A DNA stretch of 64,000 nucleotides, taken from CAJQQY01 sp045104975. Its GTDB lineage: Bacteria > Bacteroidota > Bacteroidia > Chitinophagales > Saprospiraceae. The position numbers and the translations under genes are program-made. The notes below the pieces were generated by a model that did not search any database, was not told the DNA's origin, and saw only the letters and a program-made list of their open reading frames with translations. The stretch covers positions 62,001 to 126,000 of the forward strand of contig JBGCCY010000035.1 in the NCBI GenBank assembly GCA_045104975.1. The letters are read 5' to 3'. Position 1 is the stretch's first letter. Every line of letters starts with the position of its first letter. This document shows positions 1 through 8,587 of the stretch, piece after piece.

Positions 1-3000
1 TGTTACCGACGCAAATGGATGTACTGGATCGGAATCTATTTTAGTGGAACAAAATGATAATCCAATTATCAATATTACTGGTGATACTCAATTTTGCCCG
101 GGCACAACTACGGTCTGTATTGCTCCTCCTGGATTTGTAAATTATTTATGGTCAGATGGTTCTACTGATGAAACTTTACCTGTAAATGTCGGAGGAACCT
201 ATACTGTAACCGTTACAGATACAAATGGATGTACAGGTACAGATGAAACTACGGTTGATGAATTATCTTCACCAACTACAGGTATTTCTGGAGAGCCAGA
301 TTTTTGTCCCGGTGAAACTACTACTCTTGAAGCAGATCCAGGATTTGCCAGTTACTCTTGGTCAAATGGAACGAATAACCAAGATATAATTGCTGACCAA
401 CCAGGAACATTTACAGTTATTGTAACAGACGCAAATGGTTGTACTGGTCAATCCGAAATTGTAGTTACTGAAAATATTCCACCAACCCCAACTATTGCCG
501 GAGCGTCATCTTTCTGTTCTGGAAATTCAACTATTCTGGATGCAACAGGAAATTATGATAGTTACCTGTGGTCAGATAATTCAACTGATCCAACTTTAGA
601 TGTCTCTATAAGTGGAACTTATACAGTAACTGTAACCGATTCCAACGGATGTACAGGAACAACAGAATTGGATGTTTCAGAAACCACTTCTCTCCTACCT
701 ACGTTTACTGGAGAACAAGATTTTTGTCAAAATGAATCTACCGTAATTACTGCGGAGGCCGGATATTTATCTTACATATGGTCTGATGGAACGACTACAG
801 AAGACATTACGATTATTAATGCTGGAACTTATACATTGACAGTAACTGATGCAAGTGGATGTACGGGAACTAATGCAATATCAATTATTGAAAATACTCC
901 TCCTTCTCCAACCATTGCTGGTTCGTCTACTTTCTGTACTGGATTTTCTACCACTTTAGATGCTGGAAACTTTGATCAATATATTTGGTCAGATGCATCA
1001 ACAGATCCAACTTTAGTAGTAAATGTTGATGGCAATTATTCAGTAACTGTTACTGACACAAATGGTTGTACAGGTGTTGCTTCCACTCAAGTTTCAGAAA
1101 GTACACAATTAGAACCTACTATTTCTGGGGAAGATAATTTCTGTTCAGGATCATCATCTGTATTAAATGCGGGAGCTGGATTCTTGACCTACGATTGGTC
1201 AGATGCCAATAATTCTACTTCACAAACCTTAGACGTTTCAATTCCTGGAACATACTCCGTGACCGTTTCGGATGCAAGTGGATGTACTGGTGAAACTTCA
1301 TTTGTCGTTTCCGAGAATGCACCAGTCAACGCAGGTACTGCTAATCCTTCAACTAGTTTATGTAGTGTCGATGCAGCCATGATTAATTTACAAAATGAAT
1401 TAATTGGGGCTGACGCAAATGGAATATGGACAGAAACTTCTGCTAATCCATCTTCAGGAATCTCCTTTGATCCTACAACTGGATCATTTAATACTGATGG
1501 ACAGGATCCTGGAACTTATACTTTTGAATACTTCTTGGCTGGCCCAGGAGCATGTCCTGATGATTCTGAGGTGGTAACGATAATCGTTGAGCAAACTCCG
1601 ATTGCCTTTATCGATCTACCTATTGCTTTGGATTGTAATAATCCAACGACACTTTTGGATGCGACAAATTCAATTGGCGGAGCTGAATTAATTTATCAAT
1701 GGTCTTTAAATGGATCAGTAATTCCAAGTGCTGATTCTTCTTCGTTGATGATTGACTCGGAAGGAACTTATGACTTAATCATTTCCTTGCCAAATGGTTG
1801 TTCTGCTGCTACCTTTATCGAAATGACTGAAGATTTCGAAACGCCTGATGTCGATGCAGGAATGAATCAACAGTTAACTTGTCAAAATGGCCAAGCAACT
1901 TTGAATGGATCAAGTTCTATTCCTGGAGTTATTTATACTTGGGAAGGTCCAAGCATAACTACTACTAATATGAACGATCAAAATCCAATAGTTACCTCTG
2001 CTGGAGATTACACTTTAATCATCACTAATCCTCAAAACGGGTGTGAATCTCCTTCCGCTTTGGTTGTAGTGACTGCTGATATTAATTCGCCCGTATTTAC
2101 TTTGGACGATGTAGATCCGTTGGATTGTAATAATTCAACACAAGTTTTGGTAGGACCATTTGCAGATAATTTTACTTATCAATGGTTCTTAGATGGTAAC
2201 CCAATTGCAGGCGCAACAGATCAAGAATATGAAGCAAATCTACCTGGATCTTATTCTTTAGAAATCACAAATACAGACAATGGTTGTGATGCTACTGAAT
2301 TTGTTGTAGTTGACGAATCAACTGATCCTCCAACTGCCGAAGCTGGAACCGCTGATATGCTTACCTGTGTTGTAGGAACAGTCACCTTAGATGGAACTGG
2401 TTCAACTACAGGTAATATAACTTATCAATGGATTGATCCAAGTGGCAACCCAATGCCAAATTCTAATACGCTAATTATTTCTGCTACTCAACAAGGAATT
2501 TACACTTTGGTAGTGACCAATAATGACAATGGTTGTTTTGCAACGGATGAAGTTACTGTTGCAGTTGATAATAATTTCCCAGTAGCAGATGCAGGTGGGA
2601 ATGCAAGTTTGGATTGTGATTTCAACTCTATTCAAATTGGAGGAAACTCTTCAACTGGTTCAAATTTCACTTACAATTGGACTACTCAAAATGGAGGAAC
2701 CATCACCAATCCAACTAGTGCTAATCCATCCATTAGTCAGCCAGGTACTTATCAAATCTTAGTAACGGATACCAATAATGGTTGTACAGTAATTGATGCA
2801 ATTGAGATTTCAGAAAATACTAATATACCTGTTCAGATAAATTATGAACTCATGCCAATCTCTTGTGATGGAGAAGATGATGGTTCATTAACAGTATTAA
2901 ATATTGATGGAGGAACTGGGCCTTACCAATACTCATTCAATGGTGCACCATTCTCAGATATTAATACTTTCCCATTTTTAGCAGCTGGAGATTATTCTTT

Positions 3001-3595
3001 ATTGATTACGGATGCTTTAGGTTGTGAATTAGAAACGGAAGTAAATCTAGTTGCCCCTGCTCCATTTATTATAGATTTGGGAGAAGACATCACGATTGAA
3101 CTAGGAGAGACAGCGCAAATCAATGCTGTTGTAAGCCAATCTTATGATAGTTTATGGTGGAGACTTGATGCAACACTTCCTTGTGAGAATTGCCCAAATC
3201 CAATTGTTGCTCCACTAGAGACCACCGCTTATCAAGCTACTGCTTTGGACTTTAATGGTTGTGAAGATTCTGATGACATCACTATTTTTGTGGAGAAAAA
3301 CCGAAACATATTTATTCCAAATGTATTCACTCCTAATGATGATGGAAACAATGATTTATTTATTATCCATGGAGGAATTGATGTGGAAAAAATTCATGTA
3401 TTGAAAATTTACAACCGATGGGGCGAACAAATTTTTGAGCAAAATGATATTCAACCAAACGATTATTCTGTTGGTTGGGATGGAATGTTTAAAGGGGAAA
3501 AAATGAATCCTGCAGTCTTCGTTTACTTTGCAGAAATCGAATTTAAAGATGGTCGGAAAATCATTTATAAAGGAGATGTTGCGCTAAGAAGATAA
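1..3595 (+). CDS. Giant secreted repeat adhesin, 3' part, CHU_C/T9SS C-terminal domain
   Basis: The reading frame is open from base 2, and the residues before the first in-frame GTG (44) match the repeat, so the true start lies upstream of the window. The visible part has about six repeats of roughly 70 residues, each with a F-C start, a Y-x-W-S-D/N-G/A core and a TYTVTVTD-x-NGCTG end. Several PKD/Ig-like modules starting near an L-x-C motif follow, then an SprB-like repeat (GxGPYQYSFN). The last 90 residues (IPNVFTPNDDG ... IYNRWG ... WDG ... VFVYFAEI) are a gliding-motility-associated C-terminal domain (CHU_C, T9SS type B sorting signal). The protein is expected on the cell surface or secreted, as an adhesin or matrix protein. 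Paired Cys in each repeat may form disulfides. The exact ligand is unknown. Confidence 0.93.
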   Translation, partial: VTDANGCTGSESILVEQNDNPIINITGDTQFCPGTTTVCIAPPGFVNYLWSDGSTDETLPVNVGGTYTVTVTDTNGCTGTDETTVDELSSPTTGISGEPDFCPGETTTLEADPGFASYSWSNGTNNQDIIADQPGTFTVIVTDANGCTGQSEIVVTENIPPTPTIAGASSFCSGNSTILDATGNYDSYLWSDNSTDPTLDVSISGTYTVTVTDSNGCTGTTELDVSETTSLLPTFTGEQDFCQNESTVITAEAGYLSYIWSDGTTTEDITIINAGTYTLTVTDASGCTGTNAISIIENTPPSPTIAGSSTFCTGFSTTLDAGNFDQYIWSDASTDPTLVVNVDGNYSVTVTDTNGCTGVASTQVSESTQLEPTISGEDNFCSGSSSVLNAGAGFLTYDWSDANNSTSQTLDVSIPGTYSVTVSDASGCTGETSFVVSENAPVNAGTANPSTSLCSVDAAMINLQNELIGADANGIWTETSANPSSGISFDPTTGSFNTDGQDPGTYTFEYFLAGPGACPDDSEVVTIIVEQTPIAFIDLPIALDCNNPTTLLDATNSIGGAELIYQWSLNGSVIPSADSSSLMIDSEGTYDLIISLPNGCSAATFIEMTEDFETPDVDAGMNQQLTCQNGQATLNGSSSIPGVIYTWEGPSITTTNMNDQNPIVTSAGDYTLIITNPQNGCESPSALVVVTADINSPVFTLDDVDPLDCNNSTQVLVGPFADNFTYQWFLDGNPIAGATDQEYEANLPGSYSLEITNTDNGCDATEFVVVDESTDPPTAEAGTADMLTCVVGTVTLDGTGSTTGNITYQWIDPSGNPMPNSNTLIISATQQGIYTLVVTNNDNGCFATDEVTVAVDNNFPVADAGGNASLDCDFNSIQIGGNSSTGSNFTYNWTTQNGGTITNPTSANPSISQPGTYQILVTDTNNGCTVIDAIEISENTNIPVQINYELMPISCDGEDDGSLTVLNIDGGTGPYQYSFNGAPFSDINTFPFLAAGDYSLLITDALGCELETEVNLVAPAPFIIDLGEDITIELGETAQINAVVSQSYDSLWWRLDATLPCENCPNPIVAPLETTAYQATALDFNGCEDSDDITIFVEKNRNIFIPNVFTPNDDGNNDLFIIHGGIDVEKIHVLKIYNRWGEQIFEQNDIQPNDYSVGWDGMFKGEKMNPAVFVYFAEIEFKDGRKIIYKGDVALRR

Positions 3596-3620
3596 ACTGA
3601 ATTTAATTTTTTATTAAAAA

Positions 3621-3662
3621 CAAAAACCGTTGGGAAGACATTTTCAACGGTTTTTGTTTTTT
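3621..3662 (+). terminator. Rho-independent terminator after the adhesin
   Basis: A perfect 12-bp stem (3621-3632 with 3645-3656, arm CAAAAACCGTTG) has a 12-nt loop and is followed by a T-run. It lies 26 nt after the adhesin stop. Confidence 0.85.
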
Positions 3663-3729
3663 GGAAAATAAATTTCAGTTTTATTTCATTTATATAAATG
3701 GACTTGGGAAAAAGATATTCTCAAAAATA

Positions 3730-3760
3730 TTGGTTCCTGTAGCCCAACTTCTTAATTTTG
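3730..3760 (+). promoter_or_regulatory. Bacteroidota-type promoter
   Basis: TAATTTTG at 3753-3760 matches the Bacteroidota -7 consensus TAnnTTTG. A TTG at 3730-3732 sits 20 nt upstream, at the expected -33 position. The ATG at 3793 is 32 nt downstream, which also supports that start for the next gene. Confidence 0.6.
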
Positions 3761-3792
3761 TAGAAGTTGTTTTACTTTTCAAAAAATATATC

Positions 3793-4401
3793 ATGAATAA
3801 TTTAATTACCATAAGTATTTTTTTATTTCTATTTTCTACTATTGGAAATGCACAAATTCAAGTTTCTGAGCTAGATAGATTTACTCATTTAAGACAATTA
3901 AGAGACGGGATTCTCTTAGTTCAATTACCTAACCGAGATAAAAAAATTGCCAAGCTAAAAGAAATTGGGCTATCCAAACGAGCAAAAACAGAAGCTGAGG
4001 AGGTCAAATTAGAGCGAGAAGGACTCATTGAAGGATTCGAAAAAAAATTTGAATTTTGTAATGTTTTATATTTTGAAAGAGAACATACGATGGATATTTT
4101 AAAAGGAAATTACAAAAATGTATTTGACTCAGAATATGAACTCGTAAGTGATTTTCCCGAAGTTTCAGAAATTTATGTCGCACAATATGGAGTCGGTCAT
4201 CCCAATGGAGAAGTGTCTTCGTACAATGGAGTTGGCATTCAAATTAGACATGTCAACAATGGCCAACTAGAGACCATTAATCATGATTATTTTTACAAAA
4301 GATCAAAAGTAGGATTAATCATGGGTAGAAAAAAAGCGGTGATTAAAGGAATCAAGAATTTAAATTACAACCTAAATAAAGTACCCGTTGAAAAATATTA
4401 A
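3793..4401 (+). CDS. Secreted protein of unknown function
   Basis: The 202-aa product begins with a clear signal peptide (MNNLITISIFLFLFSTIGNAQ). The frame is open back to 3661, but I chose ATG 3793 because the signal peptide starts there and a promoter lies just upstream. The mature part is mixed alpha/beta with a charged helical stretch (RDKKIAKLKEIGLSKRAKTE) near residues 40-75. I do not recognise a family. The 3' end overlaps the cupin gene by 14 bp, so the two are probably translated together. A periplasmic role is inferred from the signal peptide alone. Confidence 0.7.
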   Translation: MNNLITISIFLFLFSTIGNAQIQVSELDRFTHLRQLRDGILLVQLPNRDKKIAKLKEIGLSKRAKTEAEEVKLEREGLIEGFEKKFEFCNVLYFEREHTMDILKGNYKNVFDSEYELVSDFPEVSEIYVAQYGVGHPNGEVSSYNGVGIQIRHVNNGQLETINHDYFYKRSKVGLIMGRKKAVIKGIKNLNYNLNKVPVEKY

Positions 4402-4750
4402 CCTCCAAGAAAAATACAAACTAATCCATGAACATTGGTCACCAAAAATAATCGGTGAGCTCAATGGACAACATGTGAAACTTGCAAAAATAAGTGGCGA
4501 GTTCGTTTGGCATTCACATGAGCACGAAGATGAATTATTCATGGTCATCAAAGGAAAACTCTTCATGGATTTTCGAGACCGAACAGAAATTGTAAAAGAA
4601 GGAGAAATTATCATCATCCCTAGAGGTGTCGAACATCGACCACGAACTGAAAACGAGGAAGTGCAAATTATGCTTTTCGAGCCAGCTTCCACCGTCAACA
4701 CAGGAAAAGTAGTTAGCGATTTAACCAAAGAAAATTTAGAAAAAATATAA
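4388..4750 (+). CDS. Small cupin-domain protein
   Basis: The single-domain cupin of 120 aa has motif 1 as W-H-S-H-E-H-E-D-E-L-F...G (about residues 41-58) and motif 2 as G-E-I-I-I-I-P-R-G-V-E-H-R-P (about 72-85). The three His and the Glu form the usual metal site of the family. No ATG is available; the frame opens at 4376 and TTG 4388 is the best start. It overlaps the upstream secreted-protein gene by 14 bp. No signal peptide is seen, so it is probably cytoplasmic. The substrate cannot be read from the sequence; such cupins include small sugar- or metabolite-binding enzymes of diverse activity. Confidence 0.8.
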   Translation: MKNINLQEKYKLIHEHWSPKIIGELNGQHVKLAKISGEFVWHSHEHEDELFMVIKGKLFMDFRDRTEIVKEGEIIIIPRGVEHRPRTENEEVQIMLFEPASTVNTGKVVSDLTKENLEKI

Positions 4751-4928
4751 TACTCACAAGGTGACTTCGAGCCGAATGTTGTCAAGTTGAAATAATTTTG
4801 TTTTAAATAGTCCAGGAATTAAATTCCCTACTCTCCATTTTCAGGAAGAGAAGAGAGGATTTAATCTTCGGGATTTTTCCTAAAATGTTTAAGTTGACAA
4901 CATTAGATTTTGAGTCACCTAATGAGTA
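4751..4928. repeat. MITE-like long palindromic element, 178 bp
   Basis: The ends form an imperfect inverted repeat of about 36 bp. Left arm from 4751: TACTCA, AGGTGACT, AATGTTGTCAA. The right arm, read backwards from 4928, gives the same blocks in the same order, broken by one 2-nt and one 8-nt mismatch patch. The inner part also pairs weakly (ATTAAAT/ATTTAAT). The element starts directly after the cupin stop. A TAATTTTG box lies at 4793-4800. There is no coding capacity. It could be a non-autonomous mobile element or a structured 3'/5' RNA. Confidence 0.55.
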
Positions 4929-4975
4929 ATTAAAAAACAAGATAACAATACATTTACAAACCTCCTAAATCTATT

Positions 4976-5713
4976 TTGCAAAAACTCCTAACCTATTTCC
5001 TCATCATCGTTGCCTCCCTTTTTCTCCTTTGGAAAAAAAACAATCTTCCAGAAAAACTTCACGAATGGAAATATGATCTTACCAACAAACAAGAAATAGT
5101 CACCCAACCCGAAAAAATAAAAAGCATCCTAAATTCTTTTTCCACCATTCCTTTTTCCCAATTAAAAAAAGAATACCTTTCCAAAACCAAATACGACGAA
5201 AAGAAATATAAAAACCTTGCAAAAGGATCTAACTTACTGATAATCAAGGGAAAAGATATTTTTAAGTTTATAGTTGGTAGTTTTAGAATAAAAGATTTCT
5301 TACCCAAAGACGATTATTACTATGAAAATATTGACGCACTCGAAGAAGGTAAAAATGTCTATTGGTTGGTCGATGAAAAATTGCTTTTAAAACTTTTAGC
5401 ATTGCAAAATGTTCTTTTCGAAAATGGCTACAACGAAACTGGATTTACTATTGTCAACGGATTTCGACATCCTGCCTACAATGAAGAAGTCGGTGGCGCA
5501 TCTTTGAGCAGGCACTTAAAGGGGCAAGCACTCGATCTTCAAATCGGCGATATCAACGATGATGGATATGCCAATCAAGAAGACAAAACTATCGTCCTAG
5601 ATTTTTTAGAAAACAAAATAATCAAAGACGAAGGTGGAATCGGAAAGTACCCTGGAACCATGTCAGTTCATTTTGACGTACGTGGTTATCGAGCTAGATG
5701 GGACCAACAATAG
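4976..5713 (+). CDS. Membrane-anchored M15-type (D-Ala-D-Ala carboxypeptidase-like) peptidase
   Basis: The 245-aa protein has an N-terminal hydrophobic segment (residues 4-19) acting as signal or anchor. The C-terminal half (about 150-245) carries the Peptidase M15A/YcbK pattern: NGFRHPAYN, then S-R-H-x-x-G-x-A-x-D (His180, Asp187) and a final V-H-F-D-V-R (His232), giving the zinc-ligand set H/D/H. The substrate is likely peptidoglycan stem peptides in the periplasm. An EF-hand-like D-I-N-D-D-G-Y loop follows the second ligand. The start is TTG 4976; no ATG gives the full signal segment. The N-terminal half (20-140) is not recognised. The gene stands alone behind the palindromic element. Confidence 0.78.
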   Translation: MQKLLTYFLIIVASLFLLWKKNNLPEKLHEWKYDLTNKQEIVTQPEKIKSILNSFSTIPFSQLKKEYLSKTKYDEKKYKNLAKGSNLLIIKGKDIFKFIVGSFRIKDFLPKDDYYYENIDALEEGKNVYWLVDEKLLLKLLALQNVLFENGYNETGFTIVNGFRHPAYNEEVGGASLSRHLKGQALDLQIGDINDDGYANQEDKTIVLDFLENKIIKDEGGIGKYPGTMSVHFDVRGYRARWDQQ

Positions 5714-5743
5714 TTTTATTTTTTTTTCAAAACATTAAAACGA

Positions 5744-6607
5744 ATGAGATTAATTTTTAGAATTCTTGGCGGATTTATTTTACTCTTTCTTATTATAATA
5801 TCTTATCTCTATTTTTTAGGAACAATAGATTTAAGAACTGAAACTGCAAAAAATGAATCTAACGAAGAACTCGCAAAAGCATTGTTGCAAGAAATGGGTG
5901 AGACTCATGGAATTGCTAATTGGGAAAAAGTAAATACTTATTCTGCAGAATTTGAAGATGTCTTTTTTGGTACACTTGGTTCCAGTAGTCATGGTTACGC
6001 CGAAGACTCCGTTCGATTTTTATTAAAATATATTCCAAAAACTTTTGACGGAAAATTGAAGTTTCTATCTGGCGAAAACAGAGGTTGGTCATGGGGAATT
6101 CAATCTTGGAAAAGTTATGTTTCTACTGCAGGTAATGGTAATAAATTTAAAAAAGACTCAGATATTCTTTTTTGGTTGCCGACTTATCAATATTTTATTG
6201 AGTTTCCACTTCGCATCCAGAATGCTAATTCATTTGCCTACGCTGGAGAAGCAGAAATTGATGGAAAAAATTGCGAAGGAATTATTGCCTCATGGAATAC
6301 AACTGAACCTCAAAGAGAAATTGATCAATACCTAATTTGGTTGGATAAAAAAACAAAGCGAATTGTAAAACTAGAATACACTATTCGAGAAATGTTTAAT
6401 TTCTTAAAAGGAGCAGCCTATTTTCACGAATATAAAAATTACGATGGAATATTATTGCCTTCTTCCATGCCTGTGGAATCAAATTTATTGAAGGAAGGTT
6501 TTTTGCACGAGATGCGTATTTTAGATTTTTCCAAAAATACTTTTCCAGAAAAAGAATTACGACCAAATCGAGCGTTGAATCCAATGGGCGATGAGAAGCT
6601 TAAGTGA
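5744..6607 (+). CDS. Membrane-anchored protein, possibly LolA-fold-like
   Basis: The 287-aa protein has an N-terminal transmembrane/signal segment (residues 4-26), then a soluble domain beginning with an A-x-x-L-L-x-x-M-G-x-x-x-G-I-x-x-W pattern. Such openings occur in Bacteroidota proteins of the DUF6503/outer-membrane lipoprotein-sorting type that have a LolA-like beta fold. The family assignment is from memory and is tentative. The body is rich in alternating aromatic residues, as expected for beta strands. It starts 30 bp after the M15 peptidase stop and may share its transcript. No catalytic motif is seen. Confidence 0.65.
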   Translation: MRLIFRILGGFILLFLIIISYLYFLGTIDLRTETAKNESNEELAKALLQEMGETHGIANWEKVNTYSAEFEDVFFGTLGSSSHGYAEDSVRFLLKYIPKTFDGKLKFLSGENRGWSWGIQSWKSYVSTAGNGNKFKKDSDILFWLPTYQYFIEFPLRIQNANSFAYAGEAEIDGKNCEGIIASWNTTEPQREIDQYLIWLDKKTKRIVKLEYTIREMFNFLKGAAYFHEYKNYDGILLPSSMPVESNLLKEGFLHEMRILDFSKNTFPEKELRPNRALNPMGDEKLK

Positions 6608-6716
6608 TGAGTTTAGTTGTATTCAATTACTAAAAAAGCATTATTAATTAGAATAAAATACCGATTGAAATTAAAAACTTGACCAAAAGAAAAATCCTTT
6701 TTAATGGTAAAAAAAA

Positions 6717-7244
6717 ATGAAACAGCCTATCTTTCTAATCTTATTGTTAGCACTAATTTTATCTTGTAACCTGAGAAATTCACCTATTAATAAAACTGCT
6801 AACGAAAAATTTATTATTCAAGAAAAGCTAAAATTTGAATTTAATATTCTGCCTGAAAAAGTAAGTGACTTAAATCAGAAAGGAATTAGAGCATATTATA
6901 ATTCTCAACTACTTGCTACTTTTAAGCAAATAAATATTTCAGATTCAATTTTAGAATTAAGTTTCCCAAAATTTTTAATCCATGAAAATTTTGAAGTAGA
7001 GAATATAAAAGGAGAAAACCGAAATGATTTAAAAAGAGAATATGACTATTCAATTATTCTCGATCCTTTTTATGAATATAATACTGAAATACTTAAACCA
7101 GGTCAATTTCTTATCGACACCATAAATTTGATAACTGATTTTAATTTTTACCAAAGCGGTCCAGAAATTCTCCAAATAAGAATCAACAAAAACTACTTTG
7201 ATGAGGATATCACGTCAAATTGGGACACCTTAATTATTGAATAG
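6717..7244 (+). CDS. Lipoprotein of unknown function
   Basis: The 175-aa protein starts MKQPIFLILLLALILSC, a classic lipobox with Cys17, so it should be lipid-anchored in the envelope. The mature part is AT-rich in composition with many Asn, Ile and Lys and no recognised domain. The start is ATG 6717, preceded by an A-rich stretch in place of a Shine-Dalgarno site, as is usual here. It converges with the NTF2-like gene (stop at 7277). Confidence 0.65.
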   Translation: MKQPIFLILLLALILSCNLRNSPINKTANEKFIIQEKLKFEFNILPEKVSDLNQKGIRAYYNSQLLATFKQINISDSILELSFPKFLIHENFEVENIKGENRNDLKREYDYSIILDPFYEYNTEILKPGQFLIDTINLITDFNFYQSGPEILQIRINKNYFDEDITSNWDTLIIE

Positions 7245-7276
7245 ATAAGACTACATTAAAAGCCCCAAGGGAAATG

Positions 7277-7780
7277 TTATTTTTCCTCACAACCTTCTCG
7301 CTGCCGAGTATCCGAAAGATGAAAGATTTTCCATCCCTCAGTAGTCTTTGTCAAATGAATGGCATCAACTCCACAATGAGAAAATTTTTCATCTAAATAA
7401 AATCCATACTTCGTCCACACTTGTGCTAAATTTCCATCCACACGAATTTCTGTATCCCAAATTTTTTCATCCCAAACTTCCTCGTGTGGTGTGCCAACAG
7501 CATTGATAAATTTTTGTACATCATCTTTTACAAAAACCGCTTCTCCTTTTTTGTTGGTGTAAGAGGTGAACATTTCAACTTGTTCATGAAAACAAGAGCG
7601 GACTATTGAACTATCTCCTGCTCGCATTCCATCAAAAAGATGTACAACAACTTCTAGAATTTCCGCTTCATCAATTGACAATTCTTTTTTTGGTTCAGAC
7701 GAATCCATCTTTTTATCCTCTTGACTAAAAACAGTCAAGGAAAGCAAACATGCAAAAACAAGTGTAAGATTAAATTTCAT
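7277..7780 (-). CDS. Exported NTF2-like/SnoaL-type protein
   Basis: The 167-aa protein has a signal peptide (residues 1-19, ending LTVFSQ). The mature domain follows the NTF2-like (DUF4440/lumazine-binding-like) plan: an N-terminal helix with DEAEILEVVVHLFDGMRAGD, a strand containing FTSYTNKKG, and C-terminal strands AQVWTKYGFYLDEKF ... GWKIFHLSDTRQ. The cone-shaped fold often binds small hydrophobic ligands. No catalytic residues can be assigned. It ends in a Cys-containing tail (REGCEEK). Confidence 0.78.
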   Translation of the reverse strand: MKFNLTLVFACLLSLTVFSQEDKKMDSSEPKKELSIDEAEILEVVVHLFDGMRAGDSSIVRSCFHEQVEMFTSYTNKKGEAVFVKDDVQKFINAVGTPHEEVWDEKIWDTEIRVDGNLAQVWTKYGFYLDEKFSHCGVDAIHLTKTTEGWKIFHLSDTRQREGCEEK

Positions 7781-8252
7781 GATTTTCGTATTTTATTTTT
7801 GAATTACAAAATATAGAATTAACCACAGAGAAAACATTTCAATATTAAATATTCAGTTTTTGTTCTACACTTCCATTTTTTTAAAAGAAAAAGATAAAAT
7901 GGAAAGGTTGCAAAGATTTTTAATTAAAAACAATAGCTCCAAATAAAAATTATTTTTCCTTCCTAAAACAAAATTTTATTTCCCTTCAAGTCACCAAAAA
8001 ATAATCTAAGCCAAAAACAATGAGTCAAAAAAGTGGACAGGGCTCCTTATCTAAATCAAATTACAAATAGGTCATTTTTTCAAAATATTATTTTGCTTCA
8101 AAAAAATACATTTGAATATATTTTAACTTAAGCCATTCCTATAAAATTACCTTCTATATTTTTTTCGAAATATAGATGACATTTCAAGTCGATTCCTTCC
8201 ATTTTACTGCCTTTTTGTTAATTTTACACTTTCCATTTTTACAAATATTATT
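7781..8252. other. Intergenic region, 472 bp, no gene seen
   Basis: This AT-rich stretch separates the divergent NTF2-like gene and the decarboxylase operon. It holds a short relic of the CACAGAGAAAACA word (7824-7836), which also occurs in the palindrome at 19349-19442, and a small palindrome CAAAATATTATTTTG near 8078-8092. No ORF with coding character was found. The promoter of the decarboxylase operon must lie near its 3' end, but I see no exact TAnnTTTG there (closest TAATTTTA). Confidence 0.5.
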
Positions 8253-8534
8253 ATGAACGAAAACTTACAAGAAGCATTTATTATTCTGGCAGTTGGCATG
8301 ATAACAGTTTTTGCTATTTTATCACTAGTGGTTTTTACTGGTCAAATTTTGATTCGGATCACTAACCAATATGCTCCTCCTCAAACTGTCAAATCAAATA
8401 TCCCCATTCATCCAACTCCTCAAGTTTCCAATAATTCCAGCTCGATCAATAAAAAGAAGTTAGCAGCTATCATTGGTACTGTTGACCATCTAACCTATGG
8501 AAAAGGGAGAATTGAAAAAATTGAAAAACTCTGA
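8253..8534 (+). CDS. oadG: Sodium pump decarboxylase gamma subunit (OadG family)
   Basis: This small 93-aa membrane protein has one N-terminal transmembrane helix (about residues 8-33, ILAVGMITVFAILSLVVFTGQIL). A Pro-rich linker and a short basic tail follow. This is the normal plan of the gamma subunit, which anchors the alpha subunit to the membrane and helps assemble the pump. It is first in a three-gene operon with alpha (gap 53 bp) and beta. The identity rests on the hydropathy, the GMITVF motif and the gene order. Confidence 0.82.
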   Translation: MNENLQEAFIILAVGMITVFAILSLVVFTGQILIRITNQYAPPQTVKSNIPIHPTPQVSNNSSSINKKKLAAIIGTVDHLTYGKGRIEKIEKL

Positions 8535-8587
8535 TAAAATCAATTTGATTTTTATCATTTAAAATAAAACCTAACCAATATTGAATC

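Noticed and set aside
1..1320. Direct DNA repeats of about 210 bp
   Set aside because: They are the coding repeats of the adhesin, not an independent repeat array.
4372..4785. Minus-strand frame of 137 codons opposite the cupin gene
   Set aside because: It is Ser/Cys-rich antisense of a clear cupin reading frame and has no signal or domain.
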